Both the position numbers and the translations under genes were made by a program. Under the pieces are notes generated by a model that saw only the letters and a program-made list of their open reading frames with translations, did not search any database and was not told the origin of the DNA. Shown here in pieces: positions 1-8,187 of a DNA stretch of 64,000 bases. The DNA is from Paenibacillus sp. FJAT-29882 (GTDB lineage: Bacteria > Bacillota > Bacilli > Bacillales > DSM-1321): NCBI RefSeq assembly GCF_001510645.1, contig NZ_LMVB01000002.1:124001-188000 (forward strand), read 5' to 3'. Numbering within the stretch: the stretch's first letter is position 1; every line of letters begins with the position of its first letter.

Positions 1-10
1 ATGACTTCAC
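1..10 (-). CDS. mrpG: MrpG, first codons only (partial, runs off the window)
   Basis: A GTG codon at 10-8 overlaps the TGA stop of mrpF (9-7) and opens a minus-strand frame running off the left edge. Gene order in Mrp operons (A-B-C-D-E-F-G, with F/G overlap) predicts the small membrane subunit MrpG here. Only three codons are visible, so the call rests on synteny. Confidence 0.35.
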
Positions 11-291
11 TTGATACGTTTGCGTTCAATGACAACACCCCTTTCGATAAATCTTGCAAAAGCTATCGTTCCGACAAACGAAAGAATACCGAGTATCAAG
101 ATGATTTCTAGTAAGGCATGAGTATGAAACAAAACAGAACAAATGGCCACGCCCCCAATTAAGCTAATGCTTATTGTATCTAACGCCTGAACCCGGTCAG
201 GCATGGAAGGCCCTTTTATTACCCGGTAAAGAGCAACTATCATAGAAAGGGTCAAGAAAAATAAAGAAATCATCAAGATTAATTTGAACAT
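7..291 (-). CDS. mrpF: Na+/H+ antiporter subunit MrpF
   Basis: A 94-residue membrane protein with about three hydrophobic segments and the family signature RVIKGPSMPDRVQALD near residues 23-38. It is one of the seven subunits of the Mrp (Mnh/Sha) cation/proton antiporter of the cytoplasmic membrane, used for Na+ extrusion and alkaline pH homeostasis. The start lies 13 nt inside the end of mrpE, as usual for this operon. Length matches the family. Confidence 0.95.
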   Translation of the reverse strand: MFKLILMISLFFLTLSMIVALYRVIKGPSMPDRVQALDTISISLIGGVAICSVLFHTHALLEIILILGILSFVGTIAFARFIERGVVIERKRIK

Positions 292-773
292 TTACGAGTC
301 ACATCCTTAATGGCCTTCTCAAATACTTTACTCGACTTAATAACGGCATCGCTAGATTCTGGAATGTCCATCGCATGAATGTAAAATACCTTCGAATCCG
401 AAGAAATTTCAACCACAACAGAACCTGGGGTTAAAGTCAGGAGTAAAGCGAGTAGAGTAACTTCCAAATCCCCTTCTAATTCCGTTTTCAAAGAGAAAAT
501 TCCCGGGGTAATATTGATCCTCGGCCGTATCACTTGTCGAATCACAAGTACACTTGACGTAATCAATTCTCGAATGAAGACGAGAAATAATTTCAAAATA
601 GAAAGAAAAGTAATCAAATAAAAGGTGTGAGGAAAAAAACGACGCATCAGAAAAAGAATAAGCAACCCAACTAAATAGCCGCTAAAAAAAGTTAACACGC
701 TCCATTCATCTTGAAGAAACATCCATAATAGAGCAATAAATAGATTGATTAATACTTGGAAAGGCATATTCAT
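279..773 (-). CDS. mrpE: Na+/H+ antiporter subunit MrpE
   Basis: 164 residues. The first half is strongly hydrophobic, then the MrpE signature TPGSVVVEIS and a short cytoplasmic tail follow. MrpE is a structural subunit of the Mrp complex, needed for full assembly and activity in Bacillus. It overlaps mrpF by 13 nt. Unlike the tight junctions elsewhere in this operon, it is separated from mrpD by about 257 bp with no visible gene. Confidence 0.95.
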   Translation of the reverse strand: MNMPFQVLINLFIALLWMFLQDEWSVLTFFSGYLVGLLILFLMRRFFPHTFYLITFLSILKLFLVFIRELITSSVLVIRQVIRPRINITPGIFSLKTELEGDLEVTLLALLLTLTPGSVVVEISSDSKVFYIHAMDIPESSDAVIKSSKVFEKAIKDVTRKCSN

Positions 774-1030
774 TCACCCCTTTCAATCATTTCAAAAAAT
801 ACAGGACAAGCTTTTGACAGGCAAACTATATGAATTGTAGCTTTATCTCGATATATACTATCAACGCGCCTTTGGTAGCTTACGAGGAAAATAGCGATCA
901 AACTCTAAAGGTGTCTTTACCAAATTTACGCAATCATCTTTTTCACAGTAAGCTAGACGCTGAATACGGACAGACAAATTAGGTTGCCTACGTCATTTCA
1001 GATCGTTTCCCAAGCAATAACTGACTTATC
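774..1030. other. Unexplained gap inside the mrp operon
   Basis: 257 bp between the stop of mrpD and the start of mrpE, where Mrp operons normally have abutting or overlapping genes. No frame of useful length, strong terminator or copy of the three repeat families defined here is apparent. Short degenerate hairpins cannot be excluded. It may be decayed inserted DNA or an internal promoter region. Confidence 0.5.
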
Positions 1031-2521
1031 CTAAGGCATTACATTTCCCCGAAATACCGCTTCGATATAAAGCTTCGGGTTCATTAAACTTTCAGCTGCA
1101 AGATTCACATATTCAAAAATCCCCTCTGCCCCTACTCCTAGAGCAATGGTTGCAACCGTTAGAAGGCCAATAGGGAACATCAATCCTTTCGTTGTCCCTT
1201 TTTCCATCTCTTGACTTAAATAGGTTTCACCCCAAAAGCCGTTCATAAAGATTTTCATGATAGAAAACAATACCATTAAGCTCGTAATGAGACCCATTGC
1301 ACCGAGCCAATAGTACCCTGTTTCAAACGTCCCTTGTGTAATAAAAACTTTGCCAAGAAAACCACTCAATGGCGGAATCCCTGAAAGTGATAGTGCGGCG
1401 ATAAAGAACATCCAGCCTAAATATGAATGTGTGCCTATGAGTCCACTGATTTCTTTGAGCTTACTCGTTCCAGTAAGATGAATCATCGTTCCACCAATAA
1501 GGAAGATAAGGGCTTTAATAATCATGTCATGAATTAGATAGGAAATGGAGCCAGCCATAGCCACTGGCGTAAAGGATGCCAAACCTGCCATAATAAACCC
1601 TACCCCTACCATGACGTTATACGTAAGGATTTTTTTAATATCCCAATAAGCAATGGCTCCGATGGCTCCGAGCAACATCGTCAATGCACCTAAAACACCA
1701 ATAATTAAATGAGTGATTTGCGGCTCATGATAAAATACAAGCGTGAACATACGAAATAAAGCATATATCCCTACTTTTGTTAGTAATCCTGCAAAAAGAG
1801 CAGCAATGGCAGTTGGCGGGGCACTATAAGAGCCAGGCAGCCAAAAGAATAGGAAGAGAGCAGCTTTCATACTAAATACAATTAAAAACAAAATCGCAAC
1901 GGTTGTCATGAGTCCATCTTGTCCTGCCTCAGCAATACGCACAGACAGATGAGCAAGGTTTAAAGTCCCTGTCATCGCATATAAATACGCAATCGCCACC
2001 AGAAAAAGGAAGGACGAAACGATATTTGTCAGGACATATTTAATGGACTCCCGTAACTGTTTTTTCGTTCCCCCTAAGGAGATAAGAACATAAGACGAAA
2101 TCAACATCACTTCAAAACAAACGTATAAGTTAAATAAATCTCCAGTTAAAAAGGAGCCATTAACCCCTGTAATAAGGAATAAAAACATCGGGTAAAAATA
2201 TGACGCTTCTCGCTCTTTCCCAATGGAACGGAAAGCAAATAGTAAACAACATAACGAAACGAAACTTGTTGTGAGAAGAAGCAAAGCGGAAAACATATCT
2301 GCCACCATGCTAATCCCAAAAGGAGCCTGCCATCCACCTAACTGAAGGGTTTGAATTCCCTTCGTTCTAATTTGCGCCATCAGAAAAACCGATACCCCTC
2401 CAGTTGCTAAAATGGCAAAGACACTAAAAGCCCGTTGAAACCGGATATTTTTCCGAAAGATAACCATAATCATCCCAGTAATTAACGGGATAATAATTGG
2501 CAGTAGTACAATATTATTCAT
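1031..2521 (-). CDS. mrpD: Na+/H+ antiporter subunit MrpD
   Basis: A 496-residue polytopic protein related to the proton-pumping subunits of respiratory complex I (ND4/NuoM type). It forms an ion-translocation module with MrpA. The conserved membrane glutamate sits in the LYVCFEVML motif and numbers as E137 from the chosen start. An ATG two codons upstream exists, but the AGAGG ribosome binding site is 8 nt from the ATG at 2521 and only 2 nt from the earlier one. It overlaps the end of mrpC by 8 nt. Confidence 0.96.
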   Translation of the reverse strand: MNNIVLLPIIIPLITGMIMVIFRKNIRFQRAFSVFAILATGGVSVFLMAQIRTKGIQTLQLGGWQAPFGISMVADMFSALLLLTTSFVSLCCLLFAFRSIGKEREASYFYPMFLFLITGVNGSFLTGDLFNLYVCFEVMLISSYVLISLGGTKKQLRESIKYVLTNIVSSFLFLVAIAYLYAMTGTLNLAHLSVRIAEAGQDGLMTTVAILFLIVFSMKAALFLFFWLPGSYSAPPTAIAALFAGLLTKVGIYALFRMFTLVFYHEPQITHLIIGVLGALTMLLGAIGAIAYWDIKKILTYNVMVGVGFIMAGLASFTPVAMAGSISYLIHDMIIKALIFLIGGTMIHLTGTSKLKEISGLIGTHSYLGWMFFIAALSLSGIPPLSGFLGKVFITQGTFETGYYWLGAMGLITSLMVLFSIMKIFMNGFWGETYLSQEMEKGTTKGLMFPIGLLTVATIALGVGAEGIFEYVNLAAESLMNPKLYIEAVFRGNVMP

Positions 2522-2852
2522 CTTCATTACCTCTCAATTGCTCCGAATCATCCGTGCCTACAACTTGATACGTGCGATAACATAGCACTAAAAAAAGTGC
2601 AGTCACTGCAAAATTAATGACGATCGCTGTTAGAATTAACGCCTGGGGTAAAGCATCTGTATAAGAAAGGTTATTCTCACCTAATAGTGGGAGACCCCCT
2701 TTCTTTAATCCGCCCATCGTAAGAATGAGTAAATTGACCCCATGACTGATAATGGATGCTCCTAATACGATCCTTAACAAATTTTTCGACAAAATTAAAT
2801 ACGTGCCTATTGAAAATAATAGTCCAACAAGGATAGACATTAATGTTTCCAT
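2514..2852 (-). CDS. mrpC: Na+/H+ antiporter subunit MrpC
   Basis: 112 residues with three hydrophobic helices, homologous to complex I subunit NuoK. The hallmark TDALPQALILTAIVI is at about residues 65-79. The frame is open to 2870, but those extra codons are the GGAGGA ribosome binding site (2861-2866) itself. The ATG at 2852 lies 8 nt downstream of it and gives the METLMSI-type start usual for MrpC. The start is one base after the mrpB stop codon, so the two are translationally coupled. Confidence 0.96.
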   Translation of the reverse strand: METLMSILVGLLFSIGTYLILSKNLLRIVLGASIISHGVNLLILTMGGLKKGGLPLLGENNLSYTDALPQALILTAIVINFAVTALFLVLCYRTYQVVGTDDSEQLRGNEDE

Positions 2853-2853
2853 C

Positions 2854-3279
2854 TTATCGATCCTCCGCAATACTCAAAATAATCGTGACAGCTGTTCCGA
2901 TGACAGCCAACGCGACTCCAAAATCAAAAATAACGGCGGTGGCAAGTTCAGTCTTCCCGAAAATAGGCAAGTTGAAATAATTGAATGTTTGACTTAAAAA
3001 TGGGGCATCGAAAACCAAACTGCCTAGACCAGTAAGTACAGCAATTAATACTCCACTTGCTGTAATCACCTTAAAATCGATTGGAATGTTTTCACGAACC
3101 CATTCAATATCAAAAGCCAAAAGTAGTAGAGTCAAGGCTGAGGCAAAACCAAGTCCTCCTATAAATCCTCCACCAGGGTCATGATGACCAGCGAAGAAAA
3201 GATCAATAGAGAATGTCAGAATAATCACGACAGCCACTTTTGTAACTGAATGCAAAATGACATCATTTGGCTTCTTCAT
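2854..3279 (-). CDS. mrpB: Na+/H+ antiporter subunit MrpB
   Basis: 141 residues with about four membrane helices and the family motifs SGHHDPGGGFIGGL-like (here AGHHDPGGGFIGGLG) and LPIFGKTELATAVIFDFGV. MrpB corresponds to the C-terminal extension found in complex I-related antiporters and is an essential Mrp subunit. Its ATG overlaps the mrpA stop by 4 nt. Confidence 0.96.
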   Translation of the reverse strand: MKKPNDVILHSVTKVAVVIILTFSIDLFFAGHHDPGGGFIGGLGFASALTLLLLAFDIEWVRENIPIDFKVITASGVLIAVLTGLGSLVFDAPFLSQTFNYFNLPIFGKTELATAVIFDFGVALAVIGTAVTIILSIAEDR

Positions 3280-5681
3280 TCCTTATCCCTCCCTGTTAAT
3301 CGAAGCTTTATTAATGTGTACACTCCTAGACCTGCGATACACAGAACGGAAATTTCCAGCATTGTGTCAAATCCACGGAAATCAACCAGGATTGCGTTTA
3401 CGATGTTTCTAGCACCAGCAAGCTCATACGAGTCCTCAAAATAGCTTGAAATTGGTTTAAAGAGACGGTTTCCATTGACAGACAACGCTAAGATAGTTAC
3501 AACCATGCCTACTCCAATAGAAATAATGAGGTTCGTCGCTTTGAATCGCATTCGACCGATATTCTTGCTGAAATCTGGTAGATGATAGAAACATAATAAA
3601 AACAAAGCAGTTGTCACGGTTTCAACGACCAATTGAGTAAGTGCTAAATCCGGTGCTCGGAAAATAACGAAAAGCATGGATACTAGAAAACCGAGGGCAC
3701 CAACAGCAATAAGGGAAGTCATCCTTGACTTTGAAAAAAGTACGGTACATGCAGCAATGACCATCCCTGCTACTAATCCACCTTCATACATACTAATCGG
3801 CGCATCATTTGAAGAATCAAAGGATATACCATTCGACAGCCAAATAGCCCCACCCAACATCAGAATCATAAATGTGAAGATATAGACTAAATAGTCACGG
3901 ATCGAGCCCGTCATATAACGGTTCGTCAATCGATATGAAATAGACTCAGTTTTCTCAATTCCTTGATTATAGAGATGATCTAATGTCAACGATTGAGGAA
4001 AAACTCCATAGATTCTGATCCATTTTTTCAAATAAATGAACATGAATAGACCTAAAGCGACAACGCCAATTGTCATGAATAACTCTGTATTCCAACCATG
4101 CCAAGCACTAATTTGTACATGCGCGCCACCATTTTGAGCAAAATCCGGCAAGATGGCGACGACGGCTGGCTGAAGAAGGTACTTTGAAACGACATTTGGG
4201 AAAAAGAAGATGGCAATAACAAGAGAAGCTAATATGATCGGTGGAATCAACATCCCGATTGGAGCTTCATGTGCTTCCTTTTCCAGCCGCTTTGGTTGAT
4301 ACTTCCCTGTAAATGTTTTAAATACGAGAATCATACAATAAATAAATGTGAAAACACTGGCTACCCATGCAATAACAGGAAAAACAATTCCGAAAGTCTC
4401 CATATTAAACACATTCAGTTGCGCGGCCTGTAATACACCTGTGAAAAACAGTTCTTTGCTCAAAAAACCGTTAAATGGAGGCAGACCTGCCATGGAAAAA
4501 CTACCAATAATGGTAAGCGTAAAAGAAATTGGCATAAGATGCATTAAACCGCCTAATTTACGAATGTCACGCGTTCCTGTTTCATGGTCAATGATGCCGA
4601 CGACCATAAACAGACTTCCTTTAAAGGTAGCGTGGTTAATTAGGTGAAAAATGGCGGCTAAAACAGCCACTGCATACATCGTTGACTCATCGCCATGTCC
4701 AAAATACATCGCAGCGGACCCCAAACCAAGTAAGCTCATGATCAACCCTAATTGACTAATCGTCGAATAGGCCAATAATGCTTTTAGATCCGTTTGTTTT
4801 ACGGCATTTACAGAGCCATATAGTAAGGTGATCATCCCTACTCCTGAAACAATCCAAAACCATTCCGAGCTACCTCCGAAAATAGGGGTAAATCGGGCAA
4901 CTAAGTAAATCCCTGCTTTTACCATCGTAGCGGAATGCAAATAGGCACTAATCGGTGTCGGTGCTTCCATTGCATCAGGTAACCAAGTACTGAATGGAAA
5001 TTGGGCAGATTTTGTGAAAGCTCCTAGTAGAATTAAAATCATAGCTGGAAGAAATAAAGAATTTGCAATCATGCCATCTACTTCGGTTATCATTTCACGA
5101 ATGCTATACGTATTTGTCATCATGGAAAGCATGATGAACCCACTAAGCATCGCAAGCCCCCCGAATATCGTGATAAGCATCGATTTTAGAGCACCTTGAC
5201 GGGATTTTTTTCGTTGTGACCAATACGCAATTAATAAAAACGAGGAGATACTTGTCAATTCCCAAAATACATATAGGACTAGAATATTATCGGAGAAGAC
5301 AAGCCCAAGCATCGCACCCATGAATAAAAGCAAATAAACATAAAAGTTATGAAGTGCTTCGCGGTGTTTTGACATGTAATAAATGGAGTATAGAATAACG
5401 AGCGCGCCAACCCCAGTAATCAGAAGGCCAAAAATAAGACCTAATCCATCCAAATAAGTGGTGTAATTAATACCTACAGACGGAATCCATGGTATCGTAT
5501 TATGAATGGTCTCCCCCTTAGAAATAGCGGGGATATAACGTAACAGATAGATGAATAATGTAAGCGGCACAAAAAATACAAACCAACCCGTATGAACGCG
5601 TGGTGTAAAGCGCTTATAAATGAGTGGAACAAATATTGCAAAAATAAATGGAATCAATATCATAATGGGTAACCAATTCAA
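3276..5681 (-). CDS. mrpA: Na+/H+ antiporter subunit MrpA
   Basis: 801 residues, the full length known for Bacillus MrpA. The N-terminal about 500 residues are ND5/NuoL-like, with E141 in the VFWELTS motif and the FTKSAQFPF lysine segment. The C-terminal part carries the MrpA-specific FRAPDLALTQLVVET motif and ends with VDFRGFDTM. It is the large ion-translocating subunit and the first gene of the operon. A strong AGGAGGGGG ribosome binding site precedes the ATG. A family B repeat lies 44 bp upstream, so the promoter is in or beside it. Confidence 0.97.
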   Translation of the reverse strand: MNWLPIMILIPFIFAIFVPLIYKRFTPRVHTGWFVFFVPLTLFIYLLRYIPAISKGETIHNTIPWIPSVGINYTTYLDGLGLIFGLLITGVGALVILYSIYYMSKHREALHNFYVYLLLFMGAMLGLVFSDNILVLYVFWELTSISSFLLIAYWSQRKKSRQGALKSMLITIFGGLAMLSGFIMLSMMTNTYSIREMITEVDGMIANSLFLPAMILILLGAFTKSAQFPFSTWLPDAMEAPTPISAYLHSATMVKAGIYLVARFTPIFGGSSEWFWIVSGVGMITLLYGSVNAVKQTDLKALLAYSTISQLGLIMSLLGLGSAAMYFGHGDESTMYAVAVLAAIFHLINHATFKGSLFMVVGIIDHETGTRDIRKLGGLMHLMPISFTLTIIGSFSMAGLPPFNGFLSKELFFTGVLQAAQLNVFNMETFGIVFPVIAWVASVFTFIYCMILVFKTFTGKYQPKRLEKEAHEAPIGMLIPPIILASLVIAIFFFPNVVSKYLLQPAVVAILPDFAQNGGAHVQISAWHGWNTELFMTIGVVALGLFMFIYLKKWIRIYGVFPQSLTLDHLYNQGIEKTESISYRLTNRYMTGSIRDYLVYIFTFMILMLGGAIWLSNGISFDSSNDAPISMYEGGLVAGMVIAACTVLFSKSRMTSLIAVGALGFLVSMLFVIFRAPDLALTQLVVETVTTALFLLCFYHLPDFSKNIGRMRFKATNLIISIGVGMVVTILALSVNGNRLFKPISSYFEDSYELAGARNIVNAILVDFRGFDTMLEISVLCIAGLGVYTLIKLRLTGRDKE

Positions 5682-5724
5682 TCAATCCCCCTCCTTTTAT
5701 TAAAATTGTGAATATAATGAAGAT

Positions 5725-5835
5725 GGTGTCTCATAAGGGCCTGATCTTGCACTTTTAATCAGTTGGTAGTGTTTCATACATGTAAAATATACTGGATTTA
5801 GTTGTTGCTCAGTCTGACCCTTTGCTTTATTTTAA
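5725..5835. repeat. Family B MITE-like repeat, copy B1 (degenerate)
   Basis: Begins GGTGTCTCATAAGGG and ends GTCTGACCCTTTGC. It shares long blocks with the copy at 43564-43687, including the central TTTAGTTGTTGC and the GTCTGACC directly repeated near both ends. It has the terminal-inverted-repeat design of the family but has diverged. It occupies the space between mrpA and the divergent Usp gene. Confidence 0.7.
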
Positions 5836-5980
5836 TCCGTCCATCCCACTCTCCTAAATAGGCATTCCTGGAACTTTCTTTATTTGATTGACTGTTGATG
5901 AACCATAAGCTATAGTCATACATAGTTTAACGGAATGTAAAATCCTGTTACATTCACATCAACTCGAGGTGAACTTAAAA

Positions 5981-6667
5981 ATGAAGAAATTGAAAGGGCG
6001 TATGGATGAAAGCATCCTCGTCTGCGTTTATTATGGACCAAACGGAGAGCGCCTCATTCAACGCGGCTGTAAAATTGCAAATATGCTTGATTGCCCACTC
6101 TATATCCTAACCATTGACCCAAAACCATTTGATGAATTAGATGCGGAAAAATCATTTTATATTGAGAGATGGAAACAATTGGCGGATCAACATAACGCCG
6201 AAGCATTTATCATTAGAGATAATGAAAAACGACCTGTTACTAAAGTAATTGCTGAAATAGCGAGGGAAAAACATATTACACAGATTATTCTCGGTCAAAC
6301 AGCTCAAAGCCGTTGGGAACAAATCGCAAGGGGATCCGTAATTAACTCGTTATTACGTGAAATTCCATTTATCGATCTTCATATCATCTCAGTTGCTCGT
6401 TCGCTTAAAGACGAAGAGGGCCACTTTGAGAAAGGAGTCCGTGCATACCTTGTGAAAGAAGGAGACTATTACCGAGTTACCTTCATTCATACAAAAAATG
6501 TTGAATTTGAAGGAATCTTCTTCAAAGAACATGGCACTGATTTTAATAATGGTATTTTCAAATTCATGAAAAACAAAGAAACGCTACAAGTTCATGTTAC
6601 GGATGACCTTATCCATGATTTAACGAATGTTGACATGACGCTCGAAACATATGACGATCAACAATAA
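5981..6667 (+). CDS. Universal stress protein (Usp) domain protein, KdpD-Usp-like
   Basis: 228 residues. The N-terminal about 140 residues read as a Usp alpha/beta fold: ILVCVYYGPNGERLI at the first strand and a nucleotide-loop-like GQTAQSRWEQIARGSVINSLL segment at about 105-125, resembling the Usp domain of the KdpD sensor kinase. The C-terminal about 85 residues are unassigned. The frame is open to a GTG at 5969, but that GTG is part of the AGGTGA ribosome binding site (5967-5972), so ATG 5981 is the start. It is transcribed away from mrp. A role in cation or stress signalling is inference from context. Confidence 0.75.
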   Translation: MKKLKGRMDESILVCVYYGPNGERLIQRGCKIANMLDCPLYILTIDPKPFDELDAEKSFYIERWKQLADQHNAEAFIIRDNEKRPVTKVIAEIAREKHITQIILGQTAQSRWEQIARGSVINSLLREIPFIDLHIISVARSLKDEEGHFEKGVRAYLVKEGDYYRVTFIHTKNVEFEGIFFKEHGTDFNNGIFKFMKNKETLQVHVTDDLIHDLTNVDMTLETYDDQQ

Positions 6668-6678
6668 CGATATACAAT

Positions 6679-6711
6679 CCTCCGCTAGGTGATTTTAGTG
6701 GAGGGTTTTTT
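6679..6711 (+). terminator. Rho-independent terminator after the Usp gene
   Basis: Stem CCTCCGCTA (6679-6687) pairs with TAGTGGAGG (6696-6704) with one G-T wobble, followed by a six-T run. Confidence 0.9.
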
Positions 6712-6758
6712 GCCGTTAATTGATTGATCTAAAAACGTCAGTCCTCTCCTCTGACCTT

Positions 6759-7322
6759 TTACAGATTAACATCCACCTTTATCAGTTGTTCCTCAGACTT
6801 TTCAATTCCTAAATAACGTAAGGTTTCTGCTGGGTAATGGTGATGATAAATCGACATTAAAATGGAAATCGCGATCCCTTTGCGATACGCATGATATCCG
6901 AAAGTTTTTCTGAGAGTATGTGTACCTATTTTCCCCGTGATCCCCACTTCTTTCGCTGCATGGTTTATGATGCGATACGCTTGCTGGCGTGTAATCGGCT
7001 GTGCATTCTTTTTTGACTTAAAAAGATAGTCACTGCTCGTAAAGTCTAAACTTTCCAAGTAATTGTTTAAAACACATTTCACGCTATTATTTATATAATA
7101 TGCCTTCTCTTCATCATTCTTATCATCACGGAGACAGAGAAATTCTTTTACCTTTGTCCCGTCCCAAATATCAGCCACTTTAAGCGAAAGTAAATCACTA
7201 ATTCTAATCCCTGTGTTAATCCCAAATACAAAAAGCAATAAATCCCGCTTTGATTGCTTCTCTAAAACTTTTTTCATTGCAATAATATTATCGATGTCTT
7301 TTATCGGATCGACATACTCCAT
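6759..7322 (-). CDS. Tyrosine recombinase, catalytic-domain-only integrase
   Basis: 187 residues covering only the phage-integrase catalytic domain. Arg I is in GINTGIRISDLL (about residue 40), the His-x-x-Arg box is HTLRKTFGYH, and the presumed nucleophile Tyr is in ETLRYLGI. The N-terminal core-binding domain of XerC/phage integrases is absent, so it either acts as a small recombinase or is a stable remnant. Similar short integrases are common in Bacillus genomes. An AGGAGG site stands 6 nt before the ATG. An 11-bp inverted repeat lies directly upstream. Confidence 0.85.
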   Translation of the reverse strand: MEYVDPIKDIDNIIAMKKVLEKQSKRDLLLFVFGINTGIRISDLLSLKVADIWDGTKVKEFLCLRDDKNDEEKAYYINNSVKCVLNNYLESLDFTSSDYLFKSKKNAQPITRQQAYRIINHAAKEVGITGKIGTHTLRKTFGYHAYRKGIAISILMSIYHHHYPAETLRYLGIEKSEEQLIKVDVNL

Positions 7323-7334
7323 CGGCTTCCTCCT

Positions 7335-7375
7335 AATGTTACTTAATTATATGTTAACAAAAACTAAGTAACATT
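7335..7375. promoter_or_regulatory. 11-bp inverted repeat over the recombinase promoter
   Basis: AATGTTACTTA (7335-7345) is perfectly inverted as TAAGTAACATT (7365-7375) with a 19-bp spacer. A TATAAT-like -10 for the recombinase lies inside the spacer on the minus strand. It could be an operator for autoregulation or the recombinase crossover/binding site. Confidence 0.55.
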
Positions 7376-7404
7376 ACAAATTTGAAAACCTCCAAAAAGG
7401 CAAA

Positions 7405-7519
7405 AAAAGGCTGTCCCATAACGAAAGGGGCAGAACCCCACATCTACTTAATATCGTTTAAATGACACAATAAACGGTATATAAAGTGTGAGGTCTGACT
7501 CCTTGGGAACAACCTTTTT
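7405..7519. repeat. Family B MITE-like repeat, copy B2 (opposite orientation)
   Basis: Reads AAAGGCTGTCCCATAACGAAAG at one end and GAGGTCTGACTCCTTGGGAACAACC at the other. Relative to the other copies it is inverted, with the same outer boxes and an AT-rich centre. Confidence 0.65.
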
Positions 7520-7585
7520 CAAATGCTTTCATCGTTTTTCAGGTGAATATTTCCTCTCAAAATCGAATGGACGTATACGCTGGAA

Positions 7586-7756
7586 TTATAATATCCTTTG
7601 TAACCCCCACATAACAATCGCGACAATCGGTACGAGTACCCATACATTATGACCAAACATGCTTCTATGATTCTGGTTCTGCTTTTCCATTTGGTCTAAT
7701 CTTTTAATCACTTCATCTAACTTACGCTCAAGATCAAGATTTTTTTCTTCTTCCAT
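7586..7756 (-). CDS. Small coiled-coil plus membrane-anchor protein, unknown function
   Basis: 56 residues. An acidic/basic amphipathic N-terminus (residues 1-29, heptad-like LERKLDEVIKRLDQMEK) is followed by one hydrophobic segment VWVLVPIVAIVMWGL (about 39-53). An AGGGTGA ribosome binding site precedes the ATG. The layout resembles small Bacillus membrane-anchored proteins and XhlA-like proteins, but no family can be assigned. Confidence 0.55.
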   Translation of the reverse strand: MEEEKNLDLERKLDEVIKRLDQMEKQNQNHRSMFGHNVWVLVPIVAIVMWGLQRIL

Positions 7757-7891
7757 CACGCTCACCCTACTTTCTTCTATATATATCTTTATATCTTATT
7801 TTCAATGCATGAAAAGAAGACCTGAAAGATTGGGCTGTAGTCATTCCAAGAAGATTACTAGATTTTGCCGGTAGCTCTTTTAAAACAACAC

Positions 7892-8010
7892 AAAGAGGAT
7901 GTCCAAGATGGGTCTGACCTCGCACTCAGCACATAGTTTATAGTGTTACTTACACTATAAACTGTATGTAGGCGTTGCGTGATCTGACCCTTCCTTATGG
8001 GACATCCTTT
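7892..8010. repeat. Family B MITE-like repeat, copy B3
   Basis: Ends are AAAGAGGATGTCC and GGGACATCCTTT, an almost perfect terminal inverted repeat. GTCTGACC occurs near both ends as a direct repeat. The centre holds a small palindrome around TTTATAGTG/CACTATAAA. It sits 30 bp left of the TnpB element. Confidence 0.8.
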
Positions 8011-8110
8011 AATTTGTCTGTCATTTTTCACAGAAGCTAGCTCCAAGAAGCCCACTTCTTTAGGTGTCGGGAGGAATAGAGTGCTTTTTCATTTACGAAC
8101 ACGCGTTCCT

Positions 8111-8119
8111 TGTTATAAT
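8111..8119 (+). promoter_or_regulatory. Extended -10 promoter of tnpB
   Basis: TGTTATAAT gives a TGn extension plus a perfect TATAAT at 8114-8119. No good -35 is seen, which an extended -10 can tolerate. A GAAGGGAG ribosome binding site follows at 8135-8142. Confidence 0.6.
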
Positions 8120-8187
8120 ATAAAGACATAACGAGAAGGGAGTGTTGTGTCATCGCAAAGTCAACCAAAGATTCTTTTGTTTTAGAA

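Noticed and set aside
2752-2997. 81-codon plus-strand frame across mrpC/mrpB
   Set aside because: It is a shadow opposite two conserved mrp genes and has no start signal.
7858-8055. 65-codon minus-strand frame over the B3 repeat
   Set aside because: It lies entirely in the MITE-like repeat and the tnpB left end, with no ribosome binding site or family match.
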